Below, in pieces: positions 44,631 to 55,039 of a stretch of DNA of 64,000 nt. A model generated the notes under the pieces. It was not told where the DNA came from. It did no database searches and saw only the letters and a list, made by a program, of their open reading frames with translations. Numbering within the stretch: position 1 is the stretch's first letter; every line of letters begins with the position of its first letter. This stretch comes from Sipunculus nudus (Eukaryota > Annelida > Sipuncula > Golfingiida > Sipunculidae). Location of the stretch: positions 81,025,056-81,089,055 of the forward strand of contig CM049310.1 of NCBI GenBank assembly GCA_026874595.1. Direction: 5' to 3'. Position numbers and translations under genes: made by a program.

Positions 44631-45360
44631 GCGAGATTGTAACATGTTTTCTTCTATAACTAAACTTTTGAATAGATTCCAATTTTCCTGTGCCCTGTAA
44701 AAGATTATGAAGACAAAATGAAAAGCGTACCATGTACTCACTGATCCGCTGATCACTGGAGATACCGCTTTGTGTAACGGGGCTGGCCAGCAGATGTGTC
44801 ACTGCAGAGATTCTGTAATCACCTCCTTAGAAGCTGTTGATACTGCAGGTAGATTGCTGTTGTGTCATGGATACTGTTGTCTGGATACTGGCCAAGGAAC
44901 TCATTAAACCATGTAATACTCAACATTTCACACCGTCCATTAGTCTTAACCGCGAGTCACAGCGTTATCACTGTCCAATGTGATATCATAACACATGTCG
45001 ATAGCAACAATCTGATGCGCCCACAATTTAAGGTTAATCTATCTGTTAATCGCTATACTATCACAGACTGAGAATGGAAGACAGAGACGGCGTTCTCCCG
45101 GGAAATATACCTTATTTATGAGTTATAGCGAAGAGCCTTGTGGAATTATGGTCAAAGCGCTGGAATGTATACGCATAAGACCATAGTTTCGGGACCCTTT
45201 TACATTATTGCGTTAGGCATCGTTATCTGTATAATAAATATAAAGAATATTCCCTTGCCCTTAAAAGTAGGATGTGTAACACATGTAAATATATATAACA
45301 ACAAAATGGCACAATTTCCAGAACATGGTATAGAAGTATTGCAAGCAAACTCACCATAAT
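44631..45360. repeat. Duplicated noncoding segment (partner 40911-41740), with SINE-like copy 2
   Basis: Collinear with 41200-41740, including a tRNA-like relic at 45132-45200 ('agccttgtggaattatggtc', 'ccatagtttcgggacc'). No gene. Confidence 0.65.
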
Positions 45361-45620
45361 GTGTGCCTTATTTCTGTTTAATTTTAAATGTGTAGACATT
45401 AATGTACTCGCAATAGTTATTTTCGAATCAAAGTGAAAATCCTGGTGAAGGACAGGAGTGACTTGAGTCAGGCATAAACATGTTTATTTATATACACTGA
45501 ACATACTCCGTGTTATAACGGTGACAACATTGTGTACGTGATCAACAACATCATCCGGCGAGATGATGCCCAATACACCCTCAAAACCGCATGAAAGATA
45601 AAGTGGATGTAAACATGAGC

Positions 45621-45997
45621 TCTTGTTTTTTTTGTCATTTCAGGACATTTCAATATTCTCTTTTGAAAGGAATGAATGGTGCTTTGTCTGGACCGGGATG
45701 GAGAATGGGCCAGCCGCTCACCCTACAGTCTCAACATCCACTCACCCCCGAGTCTCAACAACCACTTACCCAACAGTGTCATCGGCCATTCACCCACATT
45801 CTCAACAACTACTCAACCCTCATCTTAAGCAACCATTCACCCAACAGGTTGAGCAGTCATCCAAAGCAATTGTCCTAGCTCCCATATGCCCAACAGTCTC
45901 AGCGTCTACCCAACCCACAGTCTTTGCACCTACTCACCCCACAGTGTCGTTAGCCACTCATCCCACAGTCTTAGCAACCACTCGTCCCACAGTCTAA
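45621..45997 (+). CDS. Possible mucin-like exon or its relic (Ser/Thr/Pro repeats)
   Basis: A strong acceptor-like tract ('tcttgttttttttgtcatttcag') ends at 45643. The frame after it reads DISIFSFERNEWCFVW, TGMENGPAAHP, then PTVSTSTHPRVSTTTYPTVS and further eight-residue units such as PTVSLATH and PTVLATTR, closing at a stop near 45997. The repeat unit is 24 bp, a multiple of three, so the array can keep a Ser/Thr/Pro-rich frame typical of heavily O-glycosylated mucin-like domains. The frame is lost after 45997, although repeats continue to 47030. No signal peptide, donor or neighbouring exon is seen, so it may equally be a minisatellite that happens to be open. The homologous units E1 and E2 suggest exon ancestry. 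Confidence 0.3.
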
Positions 45998-47030
45998 GTC
46001 CCACTCATCCAACAGTCTCAGCACCCAGTTACATCACAATCTCAGCAAAATTTAATTCCCCAGTGTCACCGGCTATTCAACCGTCAGTCTCAGCAGCCAC
46101 TCATCCAACAGTCTCAGCCACTCATCCCGAGGTCTTAGCAACCACTTAACCCTCAGCCTCTGACACAACTCACCCCACGGCTTGAGCAGTCATCCACCCC
46201 AGTCACAGATCCAACTTACCAAACAGTCTCATCAGCCACTCACCCCACAGTCTCAGCAGCCACTCGACCCGCAGTCTAATGTCCGCTCAGCCTTCAGTCT
46301 CAGCAACTGCTCGTCCCACAGTCTCAGCACCCACTCACCCAACAATCTAAGCAAAATCTCATTCCACAGTGTTATCTACCTACCAGCCAGTCTCAGCAGC
46401 CAGTCACCTTATGGTCTCAGCATCAACCACTCAACACACAGCTTTACCACAACTTACCTCACAGCTTGAGCACCTACTCGTCCCCCGGTCTCAGAACCCA
46501 CTCAACCCACAGTCTTAGCAACCACTCGTCCTACAGTCTTAGCAACCACTCACCCCACAGTCTAATCAACCACTCAACTTTCAGTCTCATCAAGCAATCA
46601 CCCAATTGTCTCAGCAGCCACTCAACTTACAGTCTCAGCAGCTACTCTCCCGACAGTCTCATATGCCAGTAACTCCACAGTCTCATCAACAAATCACCCC
46701 ATAGTCTCAGCAGCCACTTAATTTACATTCTCAGCAGCTACTCACCCCACAGTCTCAGCAGCCCCTCACCCCACAGTTTGATCAGCCACTAACTCCACAA
46801 TCTCAGCAACCAATCGCCCCGTAGTCTCATCAACCACTCATCCAACAGTCTAATCAACCACTCGCCCCATAGTTTCAGCAGCCACTCACCCCACAGTCTC
46901 GGAACAATCTCAACCCAGAGTATTAGCAACCACTCGTCCCACAGTCTTAGCAACAACTCACCCCACAGTCACAGTAACCACTTATTCTACAGTCTCAGCA
47001 ATCACTACTTCAGGCATTCATATTATGTTG
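45710..47030 (+). repeat. Minisatellite, unit about 24 bp
   Basis: About fifty-five units of 'agtcttagcaaccactcgtc' + 'ctac' with many variants ('ctcagcagccactcacccca'). Three or more staggered open frames cross the array because the unit is mostly 24 bp. Only the first is continuous with an acceptor-like site. Confidence 0.93.
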
Positions 47031-47259
47031 TTTAATTACCCTCTCAATTAGAGATTTTTTTTGTGTTTCACTGATCTCATATCGGTGCCCACTTCCATAT
47101 GTTACACTTAATCTCTCACAGGTATAACTGCTCGTTATGCATTGGCACAGACACTAAGGGTTTATGTGCTATAATGTCCCCCTCACAAGATTAGAGCATT
47201 CAGCACGACTTAGGGTTTGGGATGATATCAGTGATGTCAGCCACCCACTTCAAATAATA
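47031..47259. other. Noncoding stretch
   Basis: Nothing recognised. The 84-codon frame 47164-47418 includes the poly-G run and is rejected. Confidence 0.4.
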
Positions 47260-47264
47260 AAAAA

Positions 47265-47292
47265 AAGGGGGGGGGGGGGGTTAGGGTTAGGG
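47265..47292 (+). repeat. Poly-G run followed by two TTAGGG units
   Basis: A14-type run, then about 14 G, then 'ttagggttaggg' at 47281-47292. Too short to be called an interstitial telomere. Confidence 0.6.
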
Positions 47293-47417
47293 CATTCTGT
47301 TTGGTATTTCGTTCTGCCGCCAGCCGGAAGCTTCTTACAATCTACACCATCTCATTGCCTACATCTGGATAAATCAGATAAAATGAAATCATTGACAAAA
47401 TGGGGCCATACTAGTTA

Positions 47418-47471
47418 AAATAGCAATAATAATAATTAAAAAAAAATAATTAAAAATATAAGGATAATAAA

Positions 47472-47507
<36 letters not shown>

Positions 47508-47590
47508 CATAATAAGTATAACATTGATAATAATAATAACAATAAGGATCATAGAAATAATAATAATAACAATAATAATAATAATATGTG
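47418..47590 (+). repeat. (AAT)n microsatellite, interrupted
   Basis: AAT/ATA trinucleotide runs with interruptions. The longest clean run is near 47476-47508. Confidence 0.92.
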
Positions 47591-48670
47591 CAATAAGTTC
47601 GAAACAAGGAGAAGCAGTTGGAAAGAAAGAAGCAACACAAAAGAAACTCAGATTGGAATTTCTAAAAAATATGATTTGTGAAATTATGCAGGTCAGCTAC
47701 TAGGTGACGTGCGTGCTGTATTCATTATTATGCCTCTGTTTTTCACCACTTGTGTACAGAAAAAAACCAAACGGTTTGGAGACATTGTAGTGTTTTAAGG
47801 AGAAAACGTCATATTTATTGTATATGTAAAACGCCTAGTATGTGGATAGTTCCCTTTAAGAACTCATAACAAACATAGCGTATACAAATTCTTTACCCAT
47901 ACTCTAAATAACTTTCAATTTAAAAGACATATTTTTAATTTTTTTTGCTTGATTATTCTCGAATACCTTTCATTACGTAATGACAGTTTATTCAAAAGGA
48001 GAACAAAGATACCTGTACGGGGATATTCATTATAATAATTATGCATGTTATTATTCAATCATATATTTGTTACATAAATAAATGTTAAAGGTAATTATAA
48101 CATCAGCTTAGTACCCGGACTGGCCTAGAGGGGGCGGTGTCAGCATAGGACGAATTTCCCAACCGTCATCAAGGATACCTTTACTATATAAACACTAGTG
48201 TTTTATAAATAGAAATAAAATTAATTTCTTGAACCAGGGCACTCTCCAAGCAGAGGATTTATCTAGGTTAATCCTTTATCTCCAGCGCAGCACGCTTCTC
48301 AAGCAGAGTAATCTGCCATCGTCCTAGATCTAATAATTATAAAAGGAATTCGGTTCACGTTTGTGCGCAATGTTCTTTTAAACCGCGTTGTGTACAATAT
48401 TGTGCCATAAACCATTTGAAAGGTTATTATCCCCGCAGTGACATAGGCGATATGAAAATAAATAATTTTTAATGTACATATAATTTTTAGGTGATTTTTC
48501 CGTTTTTTTACCGAGCAGAGCCGAACTGCCTTCGGCAATCCCCTGAATGCGTGCATCGTGGTCACTTAACCTCTAACACTAAGGACTATTGTTCATATAA
48601 ACAACGCTTGCTTTCAATGAGGGATTTGACCTACGTGCGTGGTCAGTAAAAGAGAAAAACACATGTTTCT
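47591..48670. other. Noncoding stretch, nothing recognised
   Basis: AT-rich. An 88-codon minus-strand frame (48299-48565) has no family features. Confidence 0.4.
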
Positions 48671-48679
48671 CGCTTTATG

Positions 48680-48830
48680 AAATGGAGAGTTCAACCCAGG
48701 AGGTTTAATGACAAAACCTAATTCAAGGTCCCAATTTCAGGAACATGGCTGGGGTGGGGTGGGGTTTGGTTGGTGGCGGGGGTTTCAGGCCTCAAAATTT
48801 GTCTGATTCCGGTTCGCAATGTAAACCATC
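48680..48830 (+). repeat. Dispersed 'aggagg...aaaacct' repeat copy outside the blocks
   Basis: 'gagagttcaacccaggaggt' + 'ttaatgacaaaacctaattc' + 'aaggtccca' matches the family seen in the B blocks, showing that it is dispersed independently of them. Confidence 0.5.
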
Positions 48831-49054
48831 ACTGACCAGGTCTTCAAGGTAAACTTACCGGGGTATGATTTTTGCCACGAGCACAGCCCCACAAAATAAC
48901 AGTAAAAAATATTTGTACATATCGTATTCCGAGAGTATCCCACTAAAAATCTATATTTTCTTTAAACTTTTATAATAAAAAATTATATCTCCCAAAAAAA
49001 AAATATATCCCAAACCCCGGTAAAAATCCCGGTATACCGGGTTTATCAGCTAGT

Positions 49055-49055
49055 A

Positions 49056-49132
<77 letters not shown>
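49055..49132 (+). repeat. (AAT)n microsatellite
   Basis: Nearly pure ATA/AAT run with one 'gat' interruption. Confidence 0.95.
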
Positions 49133-49159
49133 TTCTAACATTTATTCATTTAAATCCGC

Positions 49160-49830
49160 GCCAATATCCAGCACTCAGTGCTGCTAAGTGGCGACATTAC
49201 CAGTGGAGATAAAACATATAATGATTAAAATTTAAGAAAGCTAAAACAACTAATTGCATTCAGATAAAAAAATGTAATATATGATCAGTAGGTTAATTTT
49301 TTAATTGCAGCTTAGAGTTCACGATGTTCCCATTATAAATATAACTAAATGATTGCATAGATTATGAAGAGCAAAACTATAACTTTGAAAAAAGGAGCCC
49401 GAATCAGGCTTTTACTTGTCTTTTGAAACCGTTATAGTAAGCACAAATGCGTAGTTCTAAGGGTAACTCGTTCCATTATTTAAGCGCAGCCACAGAAAAA
49501 GAAAGATCGCCAGATGTTCTCCTATGAGAAGCTGTTGAAACAGAATATGCCGGTCACTAGAGCGTAAACTACGTGATGAATGGTATAGCTGCAGGAGTTC
49601 AGCAAGGTAACTTGGGGCACTACCATAAATCCATCAGTGTATGAGACAAAGCGCTTTGAAGCTTATTCTCTGTGGAACAGGCAGCCATTGGAGTGGCTGT
49701 GGGATGTCTGAGATGCTGTTTTGATTACTTTTCCTTCTACAGTCCTGGCAGCTGTGTCAAGCACATGCATAAGCCTCTATCTTACTGATGCTGGGATGTT
49801 AATAAGGAGCAGTCCAATACACCAAATTTT
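49160..49830 (-). mobile_element. Interspersed repeat, class uncertain
   Basis: 'ggtaactcgttccattattt' ... 'agccacagaaaaagaaagat' + 'cgcc' ... 'tggaacaggcagccattgga' + 'gtggc' follows the order of a repeat that I recall from many marine animal genomes (retroelement- or SINE-associated). No intact frame and no terminal repeats. The assignment is from memory of the pattern only. Confidence 0.3.
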
Positions 49831-49981
49831 CCCTTCATTTTAAAATAAAGTAGAAAACTATAATTGTTGAACAGATTAAACACATTAAGTACACACATAG
49901 TCTCTCAACTATGCTGGAGGTTTTAAAACACGTGGTGGTCACACAACTGATATTTGTTCTTCAATCAATGGTTGTACAGTA

Positions 49982-50197
49982 TTATAAGTCAACATATAAG
50001 TTACCACTGTCCTGAAGACTGATCTTTGGGACAGTGGTAAGGTTTAGACGCAAACGTGTGCCATCTGAGACTGTAGCAATCTTGCTGTCTATATAAAATT
50101 TACTGTTGTTCTTAGTATTGTGATCTATGCTTTCCACACAAAGTTTCATATCACCTAAATGTATTCTAACTGTATCACCTACACTAAAACGTGTTGG
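49982..50197 (-). CDS. Unrecognised open frame, possible exon
   Basis: The minus strand is open for 71 codons between stops at 50198-50200 and 49982-49984, with no initiating ATG near the left end. It reads PTRFSVGDTVRIHLGDMKLC, then VESIDHNTKNNSKFYIDSKI, then ATVSDGTRLRLNLTTVPKIS and ...YVDL. The alternating polar/hydrophobic pattern looks like beta-strand-rich coding sequence and unlike the surrounding noncoding DNA, but no family is recognised. It lies just outside block A2 and has no partner near A1. It could be an exon of an unseen gene or a transposon protein fragment. Confidence 0.3.
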   Translation of the reverse strand, partial: PTRFSVGDTVRIHLGDMKLCVESIDHNTKNNSKFYIDSKIATVSDGTRLRLNLTTVPKISLQDSGNLYVDL

Positions 50198-50507
50198 TTA
50201 ACACGGTTGTTCTGGTCATTTCATCCTGTTACTGTCGCATATGACCTGATACTAGAGTTAATGTGCTGGTGTCATCACTGTTAACTTGGCACGCATCTGC
50301 CTCCCTGTGTTATGAAATGTGGGGGAGCAGTTTGTAGTGGCATGTTTTAAAGAGTGACGTGCCGTGAAACAATCCTAAGAACTGGTGATTGTGTTTTCAG
50401 CTAAGTGTGACGTCACTTTGGTAGTTTACTTGACCATTGGCCGTTTTGATGGTTTGCTAAGCCTTGGCCCGTGACTGAACACTAGCACTTTATGACTGGA
50501 TGCTGAC

Positions 50508-50696
50508 ATGGCTTCATATTGTAAGGACACACTTAATACCACCGCTGCACTGTCTCTCCATAGCTTTCTAAGATTTCTTGTTAATATATGTTTCAAAGGA
50601 CTCGATGTTGCATACTCTGAATGTGGATTATTTTTTATTCTGATTAAGGTTTACACTGCAGCAGCTAGACAGGCAACAAGGATCATACCTTTGTGA
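50508..50696 (+). CDS. Small open frame, function unknown
   Basis: Sixty-two codons from ATG, reading MASYCKDTLNTTAALSLHSF, then LRFLVNICFKG and ending RQATRIIPL. Moderately hydrophobic, with no signal motif and no recognised family. The partner at 9297 carries a one-base deletion. It is listed because it is the longest shared frame in the left part of the A blocks. Chance is the likelier explanation. Confidence 0.15.
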   Translation: MASYCKDTLNTTAALSLHSFLRFLVNICFKGLDVAYSECGLFFILIKVYTAAARQATRIIPL

Positions 50697-51429
50697 TCAT
50701 AGGATTAATGTTTTCTAATTAACGTTTTGGTTGCACTAAGTCTTTCTTTTTTGTTTTGTGTGACTGAAATTTCAGCTAGCTTAAATATAGCTTGGGATTA
50801 TACAATCAATCTACTTCCTTTTTAATAATGGAAATCAGTTCAGGGCAAAGAAACACTGTCTTGCACGGCCGTTAAGTTAATGTAACACACCAGCAAGTCC
50901 ACCGTCATGGAAATCTGTTACACATAAAACGATCCACCGGTCAAGCAGGCATGCCAACAAGGCTCTGAGAAACGAAACTTGCAGGAAGCCGGGTTTGGTG
51001 CTAATGGGGTCCTGATCCTTTAACTTGAATGAAATAAACTTAAACAAGGCACACTATTTTCTCATATACATGTGAATTAAAAAAAGCCATATAACATTAA
51101 AATATAATTTATTTGTTTTTTTTTATTATTCAAAAGAATGTTTCTACAATTTAACATGCATTATTAATTACTTAAATATGAATTTACAGTCAGCGTTGGT
51201 GATTTCGGCGAAAGTGTACTTTTCTTGTACACACATTCATAAAAGTGCATTGATGTTCTGTATAATATGATAGAGAATTCTTTGGAACATCAGCCCGGGT
51301 GTGTAATTATAACCAGCTGAGGAACCACCAAAACGCGTACACGTTTGTGAGTAAAACACGGCCGCTAGGGTGCGCGGTTTACCCATTAAGCCTGAAAGGC
51401 GCACACCCCGGATGTGGTTCGACCGTAAA

Positions 51430-51512
51430 ATATCCGACCGTCAAATATCTCCTAGGCTGAGATTCGAACACACGATCTCCCGGCTTTGACACCTGTGCAC
51501 CACGTTAGTGCT
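51430..51512 (-). mobile_element. tRNA-derived SINE-like element in block A2
   Basis: Minus-strand 'tggtgcacaggtgtcaaagc' with a consensus B box 'gtgttcgaatctc'. Better preserved than the A1 copy at 10100-10290. A direct repeat 'aaatatccgaccgtcaaata' interrupts the adjoining sequence. Confidence 0.45.
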
Positions 51513-51739
51513 AATAACTGAAGTCTAAATGATGGAATTATTCTTCTAAACATTTTGAAGCAATATTTTTATATAAATATGTACATATTAACTCACTAAC
51601 ATGGGCCTCAGCCCATTTTCGTATTGCTCACTGGTTGATTCCTTGTTAGCTTTGATCAAATACATTTAAAGTACCTTTTAGCGTGCCTGGGGTGTTAAGT
51701 ATACATGGAGTTTAACGTTTAATCTTTACAATTTTTTAG

Positions 51740-52800
51740 CATATGAAACTATTTTCTTTAACTAGCGACTCATGGGTCTCGAAGCTCAGCTGAATTTCCT
51801 ATTAGGATATTTTTATGAGCTTTTTCAAAATTTGGGTCCTTTTACCTTGGCCCTTGATCTTGTAACCAACAAATCTGAGAACTTACTCTCCTTGTCTTTA
51901 CCGTTTTGGATTTTTATAACAATATGTTTTAAAATGCGGGTCCAGAAATCTTGACCTCTGAACAGGTAACCTCAAAATCTACAGATTTTCTTCCACTTTT
52001 GGCAAGTCAGCCATATGTGAAAGATGGAAGGTTTGGGGTAAAAGGTATAATTTATAATACATCCACAATCTTTTTTAAATATTTGGGTCCTGTTACCCTC
52101 ATATTTTACCTTAAGACCCCGAAACATAAACTTTTCTCAATTTAGTGGGTTGTCATATTTAAATCAAGCATGATGCCAAATTATCTATCCAAACCAGAGT
52201 TACCATCCATAAACTAATTTTTGCGGATGGGCCCTGTGATTTTGACCTTCGATCTTGTGACACAAAATCAAAATGAATCTTCCCTGTTTGCTGATAAGCA
52301 ATTTCTTGAAGATGGAAGGTTAGTGATGAAAAAAACATGCACAATTTGTTTAAAGAAATGGGTCCTGAGGCCTTGACCTTTGACATCATGACCCCAAAGT
52401 CGAAAGGGTACTTACTTTAATCGTGGGCCATATATAAATTAAGTTTGGAAGCAATATTTTTAACCAAACTGGAGTTATCATCTGGAAACTAATTTGTGAC
52501 AGGTAACCCCTGTGACCTTGACCTTTGACCTTGTGACCCCATATTCATTGAGCTCTTTCCTCTACAAAGTCAGCCATACGCGCAGGATGGAAGGTTTGGG
52601 ATGAAAAGTTTGGCTTAAAATGCATCCACGGTCTCTTTGAATAAATGAGTCCTATGACCTTGACCTTTAACCTGATGACCTCTAAATCATCAGGGTTCTT
52701 GCTTTCTTGGTGGGCCTTACATAAGTTGAAATCCATATGTTGATCCAAACTGGAGATATCATCTGGGAACAAATTTGTGGATCTACGGTCAGACGGCCGG
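51740..52800. repeat. Dispersed 'tgaccttgacctttgacct' repeat tract, A2 copy
   Basis: Partner of 10400-11660. At 52513-52531 three exact TGACCT half-sites occur in a row, the first two abutting and the third one base further. Similar triplets with one or two changes occur near 52373 and 52655. The 116-codon minus-strand frame over 52545-52895 is a shadow of the repeat. Confidence 0.65.
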
Positions 52801-53700
52801 CCAGGCAAAGAGACAGACGGATAGGGTGATCCACTTTCAATTAAACAACACCAGGTTTCCGAAACTAGTCGAAACCACACCTGAGAAACTGACATGACTG
52901 GTCATTTTATAGTCTAAAAGTAGAACAGAAATCGTTGAATTAGAAAAAAAAAACATACAGGTGGCGTCTCCAGGTTTCGGTAACTGACTAAACTAATCAT
53001 TGTCAATATACAAGGCAAGATTGATGACAATCCATACATTAATTATCAAGATACTGGAGGATTTTTATCATTAAAAAAATATTCTGGGAGGGGGGGGGGG
53101 GGGGTACTAACAACCCAATTGGTCCGAAGGATATTGGTACAGTGACCAAAGAGATTTATTATTGACCTCGATGGATGTAAACTTCGAAGCTTCTATGGTC
53201 AGCGGTTACAATTTTTGCCTTGCTAACGGACGGTCGTACAACCGGACGGACAAAGCGCAATACCTATACCTCAGCTGACTTTCAGTCAGAACAAACCGTT
53301 TGCTCTCTACTAAACATACGTAAAAATAAACTGGAACAGGGCGCGATCAGCGGGGCAGGACACACCTTTGTTGTACCGTGCATCTCTGTTATTCTTCAAC
53401 CTTCCAAACGATATTCTTCTTTGTTTCTCTTTCATGTTTCATCTATGTACCTCACACAGAACCAAAACAACGGATACATCAAGTATGTCCGTTTGCCGGA
53501 ATAGTTTTGCCGAGAAACGTTTGTATTGAGGCAAATTGATCAAATAGCATGAGTCTCATGTACTTTTAATCGATCACTTAGAAAGCATTTGGACCCAAGT
53601 CCGGCATGAACCGGCACGTGATAATATACATAATATTGCAAAAGTTGATGTACAACACCCCAACATCCTCACACATTACATCCTACTTATTCAGTCTACT
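52801..53700. other. 3' flank of the A2 receptor
   Basis: Homologous to 11580-12475, with a poly-G run at 53088-53104 and a 'tttatt' near 53154 (candidate polyadenylation signal on the minus strand). No gene. Confidence 0.4.
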
Positions 53701-54873
53701 TTACTGTTTGATGACGGCATTGGCCTCCTCTCGAGGTGCGCTCGAACTTGTAGTGGAATTGGTCACCTGAAGATTATTCAACCGGATGCTGCTCGTCAGT
53801 GTAATTGAGCGTTTGCGCATACTCGAGCTGTAGAATTGTCCCGAACGCTTGGTAAATACCATTTCCATCTCCTGCCGGAAGCCGTGACTGCAGATGCAAT
53901 ACAGGTACAAATGAATAGCGTGATTGAGTAGAGAGAATACCTCAGTCACATAGTTGGCGGATTGCAGAGTAGGGGAATAAGATTGTCCAAACCAATGCGG
54001 GAGCCAAATGATCGTGTAGGGCAAGCGAAGAGCAATAAATGTAAGCGCCACCGTTATAAGTAAAACAGTCATGTGACGTTCCCCCTTTTTACGTGCCGCG
54101 CTGGTCCCGGAATCCTGTCTCTGTAACAGACGATTCCCAGCTCTGACAAATATGACGACAGTCCACAAGGAGAATACAAGGATCAGTACACTGGCAATGA
54201 TGTCGCAAAACACAACGTCAACTATTGTGACGCCCAAATCGTAAATGTTTTTTTGCATAGGCGAGCATCCCACATCATCAGGCATGAAACTTGTGGCGTA
54301 CGAGCTTGCAATAAGAGATAAAATCGTGCAGGCTACCAGTTGGATTGAAACAGATTTTACAGAAGTGAGCGTCTTGATTTTTTGATTAAGCGGAAAACCG
54401 ACGACCATCAGGCGATGCCAGCTGATCAGTAACACGACCAGTGTAGCCAGACAGCGTACTGAGTACTTCATGTAGAACACAATGCTGCAGGTGGCTCTAT
54501 TTGCCAGGATCATCTCTCTGGCACTGGGACAACTTTTTGAGTTATTATTTAGAGCACTCTGTCCGCGCATGAGGTGACCCACCATTGTTGTTAGAAGTAC
54601 AAGTGTATCCGTGACCGCCAGGGCAATCAGAAACACACCGGAAGCTGATCTGCGCATGCGTCTGGAAAAGCCCAGGACCACCAAGGCAATGACGTTGCTG
54701 ATAACTCCAAAAACTGTGACGACATAGTGGGAATAATGTCTGAAACATTGCGCTGGATACGATGGCATATCCTTCTCAGATGTAGACCCGGGATAAAAAG
54801 GTGTTGCCAGTGTCATTTCTGAGAAGTTAAGCATGAGGGTTGTTGTCTCGTCCATTTTAAAAGGTGCACTCAT
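53701..54873 (-). CDS. Class A (rhodopsin-like) GPCR, HRL clade, A2 copy
   Basis: A 390-residue single-exon receptor, paralogue of 12476-13666 with the same residue numbering: N60, D89, C129/C203, HRM at 153-155 for DRY, LRLP with P285, HLYLY at 321-325, and extra cysteines C43 and C115. By hand count about 57 residues differ from the A1 copy. The differences cluster in the N-terminus, ECL2 (eight in residues 199-213) and ECL3 (seven in 293-308). Residues 214-292 (TM5-ICL3-TM6) differ at one position. Met7 (54855) is the better supported start, as in A1. N16 is a sequon. The frame ends six codons earlier than in A1. Downstream function and ligand are unknown. The loop pattern suggests the two copies recognise different ligands while keeping the same G-protein interface. 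Confidence 0.93.
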   Translation of the reverse strand: MSAPFKMDETTTLMLNFSEMTLATPFYPGSTSEKDMPSYPAQCFRHYSHYVVTVFGVISNVIALVVLGFSRRMRRSASGVFLIALAVTDTLVLLTTMVGHLMRGQSALNNNSKSCPSAREMILANRATCSIVFYMKYSVRCLATLVVLLISWHRLMVVGFPLNQKIKTLTSVKSVSIQLVACTILSLIASSYATSFMPDDVGCSPMQKNIYDLGVTIVDVVFCDIIASVLILVFSLWTVVIFVRAGNRLLQRQDSGTSAARKKGERHMTVLLITVALTFIALRLPYTIIWLPHWFGQSYSPTLQSANYVTEVFSLLNHAIHLYLYCICSHGFRQEMEMVFTKRSGQFYSSSMRKRSITLTSSIRLNNLQVTNSTTSSSAPREEANAVIKQ

Positions 54874-54910
54874 CAGATGACTTATATTTCGGTCTTCATA
54901 ATTCTGAAAA
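54874..54910 (-). other. Splice acceptor and 5-codon uORF of the A2 receptor
   Basis: Minus-strand 'ggtaatttttttttcag' ends at 54904. The exon starts 'aattatgaagaccgaaatat'. The uORF (54882-54899) again encodes M-K-T-E-I-stop. Confidence 0.55.
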
Positions 54911-55039
54911 AAAAATTACCTTCAGATATCATCCAGACAAGTCAGGGGAGTCAACTAAGGGGGAATCAACTATGATCAATATATCCTAAATCATGGATAC
55001 GAAAAAAAACTTGCGAAGTTGCATGCGGAAAGCAACACT

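Noticed and set aside
45886-46672. Further Ser/His/Asn-rich open frames inside the 24-bp minisatellite
   Set aside because: They are staggered frames of the same repeat with no acceptor or start of their own.
47281-47292. Two TTAGGG units after a poly-G run, possible interstitial telomere
   Set aside because: Only two units, which chance next to a G-run explains.
52545-52895. 116-codon minus-strand open frame
   Set aside because: Lies in the 'tgacct' dispersed repeat, and the equivalent A1 sequence does not keep the frame.
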